Of a DNA stretch of 37,693 bases, positions 10,801 to 18,493 are shown in pieces. A program made the position numbers and the translations under genes. The notes under the pieces are model-generated. The model saw only the letters and a program-made list of their open reading frames with translations. It made no database searches and was not told the DNA's origin. This DNA is from a virus, in IMG/VR virus record IMGVR_UViG_3300001768_000027, positions 1-37,693 of that record; one strand, 5' to 3'. The stretch's first letter is position 1, and every line of letters starts with the position of its first letter.

Positions 10801-11247
10801 CGCGCCGTTGGTGCGGTCAATTTGCTGGCCAAGTTGCAGCTGGGTGGTGGCCAGATCATCCAGATCACCGCCCACGCCTTTAACGGATTTTTCAAGCTGG
10901 CCAACGGCTTTGGCGCTGTCTTGCCACTCTTTTTTGGCGGCCCGCGCGGCGGTGTTGGCTTTTTCTAATGCCAGCGCCAGTTCCGGGGTTTTCTCAGATT
11001 TCAGCGCGGCTTTTAATTCGATAACCTCACGCTGCGCCTGATCGAATGCGGCCTCGGCTTCTTTGGCAGCATCACGCGCGGCATCCAGCCCCTGGGCGGC
11101 TGCCTTGGCGTTATCCAGCCGGGTGAGTTCTTTTTCTAAACTGCGGCTGCGGGCTTCCAGTTCCTGCAGATCCTTGCCCGCTTCTTTTACGCCCGGTGAA
11201 ATGGCGTTTTTTACCTGCAGCAGCAGACTGACAATTTTATTGGCCAT
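7819..11247 (-). CDS. Tape-measure protein
   Basis: About 1142 residues, by far the longest helical protein here. Residues 10-190 are a long charged coiled coil (many Lys/Glu/Ala heptads), followed by a compact conserved block around residues 205-400 (FELLGKRLSPEELGYIEEF, then ALDGVADAFLKLRTFGLDP and LLAEKIGKTVPELQAM). This block is the TMP_3-type tape-measure domain. A hydrophobic stretch (GAFVISQIYNVV, about residue 490) may insert into the host membrane during DNA ejection. The C-terminus is another coiled coil ending in a Gln/Ser-rich tail. It sets tail length and is ejected ahead of the DNA. The frame opens three codons upstream at a GTG; I prefer the ATG of MANKIVSLLLQV. A terminator-like hairpin lies just upstream. 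Confidence 0.9.
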   Translation of the reverse strand: MANKIVSLLLQVKNAISPGVKEAGKDLQELEARSRSLEKELTRLDNAKAAAQGLDAARDAAKEAEAAFDQAQREVIELKAALKSEKTPELALALEKANTAARAAKKEWQDSAKAVGQLEKSVKGVGGDLDDLATTQLQLGQQIDRTNGALRANKEQLDEARDGLNETADAAEETSFGFGELAAKAAALLGIVTVVDEVRDNLNSLADKVYKTGTQFELLGKRLSPEELGYIEEFARTTPLALDGVADAFLKLRTFGLDPTNGSLMALTDTAAAMGGGQQELEGIILAVGQAWSKQKLQQEEALQLIERGVPVWDLLAEKIGKTVPELQAMATAGELGRREIQLLLDAMAERNAGQAQQQMSTLAGLVSNLQDRFTQFYREIADAGVWDYLKGQLRDLSVWFDEAASNGQLQVLAKRISDAFIAGAESAKSFVKTLVGLSDEFALLAQAWLALKISTWYGQLRNAAAGFTVLRGGVIGATAALGGLAAAARLAMGAFVISQIYNVVTAYRDLKLAVAELDAVERERASKAQELADRYAAISNATGVAVKSMAELDAAIKSGAIVIDEQAGRYLSAAQAAEEYAKKQKEAAEASDEHAIKASALSAAYERVSESLKEAVDDNGKLASVMDDQVTAALNGGVEAVGGFVLALRSAEQQGKLTAEQIDTTLRQAINGLSEPEQLRFGDLIRESMEKIGDGTKSAGLKVEYLQRLLDNLNAARAEAALERLGVSYDQLAGKVTDAVDQSVKDLTVMGEEILKMGLKGKDTGDTIQLALTNALRNVKTEADKLALEQVFTKFQQQGLVTYVQVEELKKSLRGVADVAEEVGAQAASGLEPVADALDDVSDSADSASVSVIAVSSAGAQLLDTFSAARAEVAELGSAAEAMFLQMAGVVDVAADVDDLTGAIQKYSAEIVTANNTVGDSFAQTAADINKAKAATLLAYSEQKQQFEQYLGALKSGEGVTQGLINQAQNATQWMGLLGEQDLAQLRGALDDANAKLVQMQDAASNTLDQLQTELDRLQGNQDAINQRDYENKRQELQNAIDEAKRYGNQEAVRQYTEALKVLEDVRRERQKQANEQRQQQAQQRSSTSASQSTGSTTANRGTTINLQSATGNKSVQLNGDAKAVEQLLAVLEDAGLRSAG

Positions 11248-11260
11248 AACCCACACACAG

Positions 11261-11305
11261 AAAAAAGCCCGACCATTTTGCCAACGCTGGGAAAATGGCC
11301 GGGCT
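11261..11305 (-). terminator. Terminator-like hairpin between tail tube and tape-measure genes
   Basis: On the minus strand an AGCCCGGCCATTTT arm pairs with AAAATGGTCGGGCT around a 12-nt loop (one mismatch) and is followed directly by six T. This is an intrinsic terminator in the direction of late transcription, 14 nt before the tape-measure ATG. It would lower tape-measure expression relative to the abundant tail tube protein. Confidence 0.85.
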
Positions 11306-11389
11306 GAAATTAGGAATTAAGCGGTAATTAAAAAGCCGCAGAGCCTGCGCATCCGGCACAGGTTGCGGCACACGCACCCAACAGGGTTT

Positions 11390-12133
11390 TTACACGCGGG
11401 TAATTTTCGCGTACTTCGACACGCCAGCGCCGGTCTTGCTGGCGTCTACCAGAGCGGAACCAGACAGTGCGTTTTCGGCAAAGTCATCCTGAATAAAGCC
11501 AAGGCCGGCGGTCGGGCTGAACTTGCTGCGGTAGATCTGCACGTTGAACGGCAGGCCGTTGTCGGCATCGTTGAAGCCTTCCATAAACAGCTCGTACTCG
11601 TAGCCGCTGTTGGTGAGCATCTCGATGGCGCTGTGGGCTTTGCTGGTGTAGCTGACCAGAATGTCGGTGGCGTTGGCGATGCCACCACTTTCCAGAATGC
11701 GGATACCAGCGGCTGTTACTGTGTAGTCAACATCGGCCACAAAAGCTGTACCGGTTACCGCAGGCTCTACGGTAATGGATTCTGTCAGATCCGGGATTTT
11801 CTTAAACGGCACCAGCGCGCCTTTGTAGGCGGTGTGAGCTTCGTCGGTTACTGCACCGCCAGCCACGGCAGAGGCATCGCCGTACAGGGCCATGGCCACC
11901 ATGTCATCGGTGAAGCTGTGGCCGGTAATGCTGAGGCCCATGCTGGACACGCTGTAAGCGGTAGCGGCCACACCACCACCGCTTTGGGTGTTGGATGGCA
12001 GGGTTTTTTCGTCGGTTTCAATCTGCAGTTCAAACGCGCTGGCTTCGCCAATGGGCATTAAGCCCTGGGCTAAGTCACGGCGGCGCAGATAGATTTGGCC
12101 TTTACCAATAAAGGCGCGCACTTCATTGCTCAT
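11390..12133 (-). CDS. Major tail tube protein
   Basis: A 247-residue protein starting MSNEVRAFIGKGQIYLRRRD, with a strong ribosome binding site (GAGGAAAACCCC before ATG). It is rich in beta strands and small residues, and has the composition of siphophage tube-forming proteins. The C-terminal half (GIRILESGGIANATDILVSYT and EYELFMEGFND) fits the tube-fold strands and loops. It lies between the tail terminator gene and the tape measure, the invariant place of the tube gene. It should polymerise around the tape measure to form the non-contractile tail. The usual frameshifted assembly-chaperone gene is not found downstream. Confidence 0.85.
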   Translation of the reverse strand: MSNEVRAFIGKGQIYLRRRDLAQGLMPIGEASAFELQIETDEKTLPSNTQSGGGVAATAYSVSSMGLSITGHSFTDDMVAMALYGDASAVAGGAVTDEAHTAYKGALVPFKKIPDLTESITVEPAVTGTAFVADVDYTVTAAGIRILESGGIANATDILVSYTSKAHSAIEMLTNSGYEYELFMEGFNDADNGLPFNVQIYRSKFSPTAGLGFIQDDFAENALSGSALVDASKTGAGVSKYAKITRV

Positions 12134-12163
12134 GGGGTTTTCCTCATGTTGGGTTTAACGGGT

Positions 12164-12598
12164 TCAGGGGGTTAGGGTTTCAACGTACTCCAGCGTTACC
12201 GTGGCGCTGACCAGCGCGTAACCGCTGCCCTCTGCCGGGTAGCCGGTTTCTACTTCTGACAGTTCCTGCTTTTGCACGGGCAGCCCCGGCATAGGTTCGG
12301 TAAGGGCGGACGCCAGTGCCAGCCGGATGGCATCGCAACGGGCCTCAGCACCTGCAGCCCAGGGCACGGCGATGTCTACCGTAAAGGGCTGCTGCCATTT
12401 GATGCGGTTGCCTTGCTTGCCCAGCATCTGCCCCGGCATGGTCCACAGCACCGCCGTAAGCTGGGGGGCTGGGGCGCGCTTTTCGGGGTTGCGGATTTCG
12501 TCAGGATTGCACACGGCACCAATGCCGGCCTGCGGATGTGACGCAAGCGCCAGCAGGCGCTGCACGATGGCTTCGCGCACGCTTGTTGTGGTTGTCAT
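12164..12598 (-). CDS. Tail terminator / tail completion protein
   Basis: A 144-residue alpha/beta protein beginning with a helix (SVREAIVQRLLALAS), followed by strands (LTAVLWTMPGQ and PFTVDIAVPW) and a C-terminal strand (YALVSATVTLEYVETL). This order resembles the lambda gpU / tail-terminator fold, a hexameric ring that caps the growing tube and joins it to the head. Position immediately before the tube gene supports this. The ribosome binding site is GGAAAACCCC before ATG, a leader very similar to that of the tube gene. Assigned from fold character and synteny; no catalytic motif expected. Confidence 0.7.
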   Translation of the reverse strand: MTTTTSVREAIVQRLLALASHPQAGIGAVCNPDEIRNPEKRAPAPQLTAVLWTMPGQMLGKQGNRIKWQQPFTVDIAVPWAAGAEARCDAIRLALASALTEPMPGLPVQKQELSEVETGYPAEGSGYALVSATVTLEYVETLTP

Positions 12599-12621
12599 GG
12601 GGTTTTCCGTTGGTTTAACTG

Positions 12622-13206
12622 TTAGTCGGGAAAGGCCTGATCCAGCAGCTGTACCAGCTCGCGGTTCAGCGCATCAGCGGCACGGGTGGCCACTTCGTTT
12701 TCGGGCAAGGCCAGGTAAGCCGTTGCCAGTGACGGCCCCAGCGCCTCGGTCATCTTGCCTTTGCGGTAGGTGTACGTTTTGCCGTTACGCCCTGCCCGCT
12801 GGTTGCGGGTAGACAGCGGCACACCCGTGCCCAACGGGTTGATAAAGCCAGCCGCGACTTTTTCGCCGCCGCCGATCCAGTCCACCAGAATCTGTGCCCG
12901 GGTTGGGTGGCGGGTACGCCGTGCGCGGTAGTTGTATTCGCGCACCGGTATGCCGCTGCCGCTGAAGTTAATGCGGGCCGCTTCGTACTTGGGCGTGGCT
13001 TTTTTTACCGCGGCGGCTTTCCGCACAATGGCAGTGCTGATGCCAGTGGCGCCAGCCAAAGCCTGCACGATGTAGTTATCGCGCAGCTGCCGTGCGGCGG
13101 CACTGGCGGCGCTGCGGGCAATGGTGTCGCCCTGCCGGCCCAGCTCATCCAGCTGGCGGATAATTTCCGTTAAGCCGGTGGTGGTAACCGTAGTGTTTTT
13201 ACTCAT
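12622..13206 (-). CDS. Minor tail protein Z-like head-tail joining protein
   Basis: A 194-residue, strongly basic protein. A helical N-terminus (LTEIIRQLDELGRQGDTIARSAASAAARQL) precedes a central basic beta segment (VREYNYRARRTRHPTRAQ), and a C-terminal helix ends in LDQAFPD. The layout fits the prophage minor tail protein Z / HK97 gp10 class, which completes the tail-side of the connector. It overlaps the upstream head-closure gene by eight bases and precedes the tail terminator gene, as expected for this family. Confidence 0.75.
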   Translation of the reverse strand: MSKNTTVTTTGLTEIIRQLDELGRQGDTIARSAASAAARQLRDNYIVQALAGATGISTAIVRKAAAVKKATPKYEAARINFSGSGIPVREYNYRARRTRHPTRAQILVDWIGGGEKVAAGFINPLGTGVPLSTRNQRAGRNGKTYTYRKGKMTEALGPSLATAYLALPENEVATRAADALNRELVQLLDQAFPD

Positions 13207-13741
13207 GGTTCAGAAACTGCACCCATACCCGCGTTACCACGGGCGTGGTGCCGTCGGTGTCGATTTCGGTTACGCGCCAGCGGCTGCCGTTGGCGGTAAA
13301 TTCGTGGCCCGGTTGCGGGCGGTATTCCATGTTGCAGAATTCGGCGCGGCGGCGTTGCTCTGCTGGTAACAGGGCATCGCGGGCGGGCTTTGTAACGTAT
13401 TCCAGCAGCGCTACGCGCACAGCCAGCGGGCCGCTGTTGCGCTGGATTTCTGCCGGTATGCCCAGCAGTTCGCGGGCGCTGATCAGCAGATCCTGTTTTC
13501 GGTTGTCGGGGTCTGCTGCGCCGTTGATAACAAACAGCCGGCCGGCATCGGTGCGCAAGTAGCGGCCGGTCGCAATGCCAGAGTGCCAGCGCGCCCGCAG
13601 GGTGATGCGGGCCTCTGACAGCAGGCCCACGCTGAACGGGATGTTGTCGTCGGCATCGGTTATGCCGATCAGCAATTCGGCAATGCTGGCACCGTTTTCG
13701 CCTTGCAGGGTTGCCGGGGTTTTTAATCGACCTGTGCGCAT
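13199..13741 (-). CDS. Head closure protein (phage head-tail joining family)
   Basis: About 180 residues from the ATG of MRTGRLKTPATLQ. The open frame reaches back 15 codons to a TTG inside the previous gene; the ATG is preferred because AAGG lies about nine nt before it and it falls just after the upstream stop. The N-terminal RLKTPATLQ, the ARWHSG strand-turn and the C-terminal GSRWRVTEIDTDG are typical of the small beta-barrel head-tail joining family (HK97 gp7/SPP1 gp16 type), usually about 110 residues. Here the protein is longer, with a middle insertion holding a helical segment (LLISARELLGIPAE). It should plug the portal exit after DNA packaging. Confidence 0.75.
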   Translation of the reverse strand: MRTGRLKTPATLQGENGASIAELLIGITDADDNIPFSVGLLSEARITLRARWHSGIATGRYLRTDAGRLFVINGAADPDNRKQDLLISARELLGIPAEIQRNSGPLAVRVALLEYVTKPARDALLPAEQRRRAEFCNMEYRPQPGHEFTANGSRWRVTEIDTDGTTPVVTRVWVQFLNHE

Positions 13742-13751
13742 GATGCCTGCC

Positions 13752-14294
13752 TTAGCGGATGCGGTAGCGGTTAATAAGCCCACCAACGTATTTCAGTCTG
13801 GTGGTTGCTGTTACTGCAATTTCAGATTCGCGGTGTTCGTACATGCTGCCGATTTGCAGCAGCATCCACGTTTTAATACTGGCCGGCACATCGTCGGCAC
13901 TGGCGTACCCCGCGCGGTATTGCAGGGCCACGCGGGCACCGCAAAACCGACGGGATACGATCAGCGGGTTGTCGCCGGGGTAAAACTCCAGCTCCCCGGC
14001 GGCAATGAGTGCCGCATGGTCTACCACTGCGCCGTTAATGCTGAGCGATACGATGTCGAGCGCCGGCCATTTCTCCAGCGGGATTTCGTATTGCCCTACC
14101 GGTACCAGCTGCTGCCACACTTGCGGCATCAGCGCCCGGCCGGTGGCTTGCTCGGCGCTTTCACGGGCGCTTTTGATGTAGCGCCGGAAAAGATCGTCGT
14201 GCTGGTCGTGGGTTACCACGCGGTCGAGTTTTACTTCTGCCAGCGTCAGCGGTTCAGCTTCCGGCCCGGTGATTAAGGTGCTGCGGATGTCCAT
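13752..14294 (-). CDS. Head-tail connector (HK97 gp6-like adaptor)
   Basis: A 180-residue protein beginning MDIRSTLITGPEAEPLTLAEVKLDRVV, then a long helix (DDLFRRYIKSARESAEQATGRAL), which is the signature of the gp6-like adaptor family: a short loop PLTLAEVK followed by the ring-forming helix. The middle strands (IVSLSINGAVVD and PLIVSRRFCGARVALQYRAGY) and C-terminal helix (VPASIKTWMLLQIGSMYEHRE) also match that family's order. It forms the ring below the portal. It sits between a small head gene and the head closure gene. Confidence 0.85.
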   Translation of the reverse strand: MDIRSTLITGPEAEPLTLAEVKLDRVVTHDQHDDLFRRYIKSARESAEQATGRALMPQVWQQLVPVGQYEIPLEKWPALDIVSLSINGAVVDHAALIAAGELEFYPGDNPLIVSRRFCGARVALQYRAGYASADDVPASIKTWMLLQIGSMYEHRESEIAVTATTRLKYVGGLINRYRIR

Positions 14295-14304
14295 GGGTTA
14301 GCCC

Positions 14305-14730
14305 TTAGCCAGCGACGATGGCGCCGGTCAGCGGTGCGGCGGGTTGGTAACGGGCATTCAGGCCCAGGCCAACGATGCCGGCGGTAACGGTTTGAGTGGT
14401 GTTGGACAGCACGGCGCGCACAAAACGGAACCCGCCGTTTACGTCCAACTCATCGGAGCGCAGGCTGATTTGCACCGGAGTGGATGCAACCAGATCAACC
14501 GGATCGCGCAGCGCTTTGGCATCGGTAAAGGCAGCCGTGGTGGCCTGTTCCAGCTGAATTTCTGCCGTTGCGCCGGCGCCAAACGCGCCCACGGTGGCGC
14601 AGTACAGCGCGGTTTCAAACTGGCCCATGTCGATGCCAGCGGTTTCATGGTCGCCAGTGGCGTGAACAGCTGGGGCCAGCTCATCGACCAGCACGGCGCG
14701 GATGGCCGGGTTTACATTTGCATTGCTCAT
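14305..14730 (-). CDS. Small head-associated protein, possible capsid decoration
   Basis: About 141 residues from MSNANVNPAIRAVLV. An upstream in-frame ATG would add five residues, but the bases of those codons form the ribosome binding site (GAGGGAA nine nt before the chosen ATG). The protein is Ala/Thr/Val-rich and predicted beta, with long apolar strands and no charged clusters or motifs. Lying directly after the capsid gene and before the gp6-like connector, it holds the place where many HK97-type phages encode a decoration or stabilising protein. That role is inferred only from position and composition. Confidence 0.7.
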   Translation of the reverse strand: MSNANVNPAIRAVLVDELAPAVHATGDHETAGIDMGQFETALYCATVGAFGAGATAEIQLEQATTAAFTDAKALRDPVDLVASTPVQISLRSDELDVNGGFRFVRAVLSNTTQTVTAGIVGLGLNARYQPAAPLTGAIVAG

Positions 14731-14814
14731 TGGGGTTTCCCTCATTCAGTTCAGTGTTTTGCAATGGGTGGGGCTGAATCAGTGCAGCGGGCCAGGCCCG
14801 CCGCACTGACAGGC

Positions 14815-16098
14815 TTAGCCGCGCGCCGCCAGGGTGACGAAGTGCGATTTGGTGGCGGTGCCGTTTTGCGGTGACACCGGCTTGCTCAGCTTGGGCTGAC
14901 CGCCCGCCTTGAACGTCCAGCGCAGCGCCTGTTCTGCGGTGTCGAAGTACAGGTGCATGGAGGTGTCGAACTTAATGCCGCTGGCCTTGCGGGCCATGTA
15001 GTAGCCCATCGGGTCGATCAGCTGAATGTCGCCCACCGCACCAATGGCTTTGGCGTGCTCGGTAAACTTGATCGGACGGCCCAACAGGAAACCGCCCGGC
15101 GCATTGGCAAAGCCAGTGGCCGGTGGTGTCCAGATGGTTTGGTCGCCAATTTTCATGGTCATCAGCGCCGGCAGCAGTTCCGGGTTGATTTCCCAGTGGG
15201 CGCGGGCCACTGAGCTTGGGATCATGCGGGCCAGCATTTTGGCAATGTTTTCCGGCAGCAGCGTGCCGGCCGCTTGGCTGGTTTCTTTGGCAACGGTTAC
15301 CAGCGCCTTGCTGTTCATGTAGCCCAGCAGCTGACCTGCACCGGTGCCGAAACGGATGGCTTCGTTCAGCTTCCAGCGGATGGCTTCCGGGGCTTTGACC
15401 GCCAGACGGTTAGCCAGACGCGGTGCGTCTTCCATAAGCTCATCAGATACGCGGGTGAAGGCGTACAGCTGGTGCAGTTTTACATCGCGGTTTTCGGTGG
15501 ACACCTCAGAGGATTCCATGGTGGTTTTTTCACCGCGCCACTTGGCCACAATGCCCTGCTGTGACCACGGGGTGGATTCATCCGCGATCATTTCCACCTG
15601 GTTGGCGCTGGTCGGTTCAGAATCGACCAAGCCCAGCAGGTCGGCATCGTCTTGCAGGGCCAGTTCGATAATGCGACCACTGAACGCTGGCGGCACCATA
15701 AAGCCTTCACCGTTGCTGCCGTTGGTGCCCATGCCATCGCCACCGGCGGCGTACAGGCGGTTGTCGATACCCTGGCCGGTCATGGCGTTGTGGACGCTGG
15801 CGGCGAAGTCGGCCAGGTCGTTAAAACCACGGGTGTCTTGCGCGGCCGGCGCTTTAGGCTGCGCACCACCACCAATGGCCATGGGTGCAGTCTGGCGGCC
15901 TGCCAGTTGGGTTTGCTGGGCTTCGAGTTTTTCAAACTCTTCCGCCTGGGCGATTTGTTTTTGCAGGTCGGTGCATTTGGTGGCCAGCTGCTCCAGTTCC
16001 TGCGCTTCGGCTTCGGTGTATTCACGGCCGGCCGCTTCCGCTGCAGCGCGGATTTCTTTGGCGCGGGCCAGTGCTTTTTTCAACAGTTCTTTCAGCAT
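14815..16098 (-). CDS. Major capsid protein, HK97 fold, with N-terminal scaffold domain
   Basis: A 427-residue protein. Residues 1-70 are a charged coiled coil (LKELLKKALARAKEIRAAAEAAG, EAQELEQLATK), the delta-domain scaffold that is removed during maturation. A linker of about 55 residues (Gln/Ala/Pro-rich, then Gly-rich) leads to the shell domain, starting near GEGFMVPPAFSGRIIELALQ. Typical HK97-fold features follow: the E-loop/spine region (TTMESSEVSTENRDVKLHQLYAF), FTRVSDELMEDAP, and the A-domain ending (GDIQLIDPMGYYMARKASGIKF). The gene lies right after the S49-type protease that should cleave the scaffold. Ribosome binding site GGAGAAAACC. Confidence 0.93.
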   Translation of the reverse strand: MLKELLKKALARAKEIRAAAEAAGREYTEAEAQELEQLATKCTDLQKQIAQAEEFEKLEAQQTQLAGRQTAPMAIGGGAQPKAPAAQDTRGFNDLADFAASVHNAMTGQGIDNRLYAAGGDGMGTNGSNGEGFMVPPAFSGRIIELALQDDADLLGLVDSEPTSANQVEMIADESTPWSQQGIVAKWRGEKTTMESSEVSTENRDVKLHQLYAFTRVSDELMEDAPRLANRLAVKAPEAIRWKLNEAIRFGTGAGQLLGYMNSKALVTVAKETSQAAGTLLPENIAKMLARMIPSSVARAHWEINPELLPALMTMKIGDQTIWTPPATGFANAPGGFLLGRPIKFTEHAKAIGAVGDIQLIDPMGYYMARKASGIKFDTSMHLYFDTAEQALRWTFKAGGQPKLSKPVSPQNGTATKSHFVTLAARG

Positions 16099-16177
16099 GG
16101 TTTTCTCCTGCTATGGGTATGGGTAGCTCCACCGGCCCGAATGGCAGTGTCGCTGGGGTTGAAACGGGGTTAAGGGG

Positions 16178-17071
16178 TTACTGGTCGAATGCGGCGAACA
16201 GCTGGTCGGCCTGCGCTCGGGTTAATCGGCCCGCCGGTGGCTGGCGGGTTTTGAGGTTGGCCAGTGTGGTTTCCAGCGGCTGGATGGCGTCGATCAGGCC
16301 AAAGCCTTCAGCTTCGTGGGCAAACCAGGTGCGGCCATCGGCCAGCGGTTTCAGGTCGGCTTCAGAGATGCCGCGGCCTTTGATAATCACGGCCAGGAAC
16401 TCCGCGTACAGCTGATCGACCACGCGCTGCACTTCAGCCTTCTGTTCTTCCGTTACCGGCACGCCTTCGAGGCCGGTTGATTTGTGTTCGCCGGTGTCGA
16501 TTTTGTGTACGTCGATACCGGCGTTCTGGTACATGCGGGAGGTATCCCACAGCACCGTGCGCACGCCAATGCTGCCGATGGTGTTCATGCGGTGGCTGGC
16601 GTAGATGGCGCTGGCCGGTGCGGCGATGTGGTAGCCGGCGCTGGCCAGCGTGCCTTCGATTTGCACCACCACGTTTTTGTCTTGCGCGGCATTGGCGATT
16701 TCATCGGTTAATTCGTGCATGCCGCGCACATCGCCGCCGGGCGTATCGGACAGAACGACGATATAGTCGATGGTTTCATCCATGCGCGCCGCCCGCACCG
16801 CTGCCCGCACATGCTGGGTGCTGGTGACGTAGTTGCTGGGCCACGGGTAGCTTTTGAGCATGATGCCGCGCACCGGAATAATGGCGATATTGTCGCGGAT
16901 GGTAATGGGCAGGCCGTTGCGTTCGGCATCGATGGCTGGGCCTGCGGTGATGGCACCGTATGCCTGCAGCTGCGGGTTGGCAGCGCGCTCAGATTGCAGC
17001 AGCCCTTCCAGTGCGTTCAGTTGGGTTTGGCCCAGGGCGCTGATGCCCCACAGCAGTGTTCGTTCAAACAT
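16178..17071 (-). CDS. S49 (SppA/lambda C-like) prohead protease
   Basis: About 297 residues from MFERTLLWGISAL. The frame could start 17 codons earlier inside the portal gene, but the chosen ATG has AAGGGGA seven nt before it. The ClpP/crotonase-like fold is visible: SDTPGGDVRGM (oxyanion strand, residues about 108-118), LASAGYHIAAP with the probable nucleophile Ser144, and TGEHKSTGLEG with Lys197, matching the SppA Ser-Lys dyad spacing. This family processes capsid proteins (lambda gpC type) by cutting the scaffold. Its location between portal and capsid supports that. It overlaps the end of the portal gene by eight bases. Confidence 0.9.
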   Translation of the reverse strand: MFERTLLWGISALGQTQLNALEGLLQSERAANPQLQAYGAITAGPAIDAERNGLPITIRDNIAIIPVRGIMLKSYPWPSNYVTSTQHVRAAVRAARMDETIDYIVVLSDTPGGDVRGMHELTDEIANAAQDKNVVVQIEGTLASAGYHIAAPASAIYASHRMNTIGSIGVRTVLWDTSRMYQNAGIDVHKIDTGEHKSTGLEGVPVTEEQKAEVQRVVDQLYAEFLAVIIKGRGISEADLKPLADGRTWFAHEAEGFGLIDAIQPLETTLANLKTRQPPAGRLTRAQADQLFAAFDQ

Positions 17072-18326
17072 CAGCGTTCCCCTTTTGCTGGATGGTGTTG
17101 CGGTTTTGGTTGGCGAAGTCAAGGCTGACCATGTTCATTTGCACCAGCCGCAGGTCGCCGCCTTCCACTGGGTTGCGGTCTTCCAGTGCCAGTACGTCGT
17201 TAATGCTGTAGACGCCCCGGTCCATCATGGTTTTGTAGTATTCCTGACGGGTTTGCAGGTCGCCGCGCAGCAAGCTGCTGAAATTTATTTTGTTGTAGTA
17301 ATTGCCGCGCAGCAGTTTTGCGTTGACTTCTTGCTCAAGTCGCACCGCCCAGCGCATCAGGCAGTCGGTGACGTATTCGATATTCTGAGCTTCGATATTG
17401 TTGTTGGTGCTGCGCTCCAACTCCCCGATTTTATGAGGCGGAACCCCATACCAACGCGCCTGCTCAACCACAGAAAATTTGCGCGACTCAAGGAACTGTG
17501 CGTCTTCCGGGGGGATGCTGACAGTTTTAAAACGCTGCCCAGGTTCCAAAACCGCAATACCGCCATTATTGCCGGCTCCGCGATGCTCTTTTTTCCATGT
17601 GTTTTTCAGATTCTTTGCCGCTGACGGACTCCACTCATCAGGGGTTACCGCGCCATCGGCCCATTCGATAACGCCGCCCGGCACGGCGCCATTGCCAAAG
17701 AAGGCGGCGCCAAAATGCTCCATGGCAAGGCCAAGGCTGATGGCCTGCCGCGCAAAGGCGATAACCGACAACCCCACCACGCCGTCGAGGCTGAAGCCTT
17801 TTAGGTGCAGCACCTGCGATGGCTTTAACCAGGTATTGGCCGCGCCGCCGTTGCTAATCTCATGAACAAGCTCACCGTTATTCATACGGGTGGGATTGAC
17901 TCGTTCCCAGTCAATCATCCATAGCGCGCCCGGATCACCATTGCGCAGGGTTTCGATTTCGGCCAGCCCATTCCCCTGTAGCAGCGCCGATGCAACCAAA
18001 GCCTGTTTGAAGTCAAACGCATTAGTCTCAGGATTTGCCTGACGATACAAAAGACGGTCTGCGCCGTGGTCGCCAGCCACTGCGCGCTTTTCACCATCTG
18101 TCACAAAAACCCGGTGCGGCATCATGGCGATGTGTTCGCTAATAAGACGCACGCACGCCCACACGGGGCTGTGGGTTAAGGCGCTGTCGATGGTGACCGG
18201 AACCCCCGCAATAGGCCGACGCAGCATGCCGCCGAACCAGCCACCGCCAGATTGCTGCGGGGCCTCCGGTGATGTGCTGCGGGCGTCGATACTGAGGCCA
18301 GCACCAATACCTGAGAACAGGCTCAT
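17064..18326 (-). CDS. Portal protein, HK97 gp3 family
   Basis: A 420-residue protein. It shows family landmarks in order: AGVPVTIDSALTHSPVWACVRLISEHIAMMPHRV near the N-terminus, the LYRQANPETNAFDFKQALV segment, LLQGNGLAEIETLRNG, the WKKEHRGAGNNGGIAVLEPG block, FLESRKFSVVEQARWYGVPPHKIGEL and the stem/crown end GVYSINDVLALEDRNPVEGGD. These are characteristic of the portal that forms the dodecameric DNA channel. The start codon overlaps the upstream small membrane gene as ATGA, and the C-terminus overlaps the protease gene. Standard length for the family. Confidence 0.95.
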   Translation of the reverse strand: MSLFSGIGAGLSIDARSTSPEAPQQSGGGWFGGMLRRPIAGVPVTIDSALTHSPVWACVRLISEHIAMMPHRVFVTDGEKRAVAGDHGADRLLYRQANPETNAFDFKQALVASALLQGNGLAEIETLRNGDPGALWMIDWERVNPTRMNNGELVHEISNGGAANTWLKPSQVLHLKGFSLDGVVGLSVIAFARQAISLGLAMEHFGAAFFGNGAVPGGVIEWADGAVTPDEWSPSAAKNLKNTWKKEHRGAGNNGGIAVLEPGQRFKTVSIPPEDAQFLESRKFSVVEQARWYGVPPHKIGELERSTNNNIEAQNIEYVTDCLMRWAVRLEQEVNAKLLRGNYYNKINFSSLLRGDLQTRQEYYKTMMDRGVYSINDVLALEDRNPVEGGDLRLVQMNMVSLDFANQNRNTIQQKGNADV

Positions 18327-18493
18327 TCAGCACCCCCGCGCGCCATCAGTAATCCCAGCAACAGCAGCAGGACGCCCACGGCCAGCATGGCCGGACCGGT
18401 GCCCAGCAACTGGTACACGCCGCCGCCAATCAGGCCCAGCGACAGCAGCAGGATGGTGTCCAGCTTGCTGAGGTTTGGAGCTTTGAGTTTCAT
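18323..18493 (-). CDS. Small two-TM membrane protein between terminase and portal
   Basis: A 56-residue protein with ATGA overlaps at both ends: its ATG overlaps the terminase stop and its stop overlaps the portal start, which makes it very likely real. After a short basic N-terminus (MKLKAPNLSKL) come two hydrophobic helices, about residues 12-27 (DTILLLSLGLIGGGVY) and 33-50 (GPAMLAVGVLLLLLGLLM), joined by a Gly/Pro turn. Small membrane proteins occur at this place in other HK97-type genomes. The function is unknown; a holin-like or membrane-attachment role is only a possibility. Confidence 0.8.
   Translation of the reverse strand: MKLKAPNLSKLDTILLLSLGLIGGGVYQLLGTGPAMLAVGVLLLLLGLLMARGGAE

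Noticed and set aside
11390-11420. Slippery sequence for a frameshift at the end of the tube gene
   Set aside because: The only homopolymer near is a T run within the termination zone; no overlapping downstream frame of useful length.
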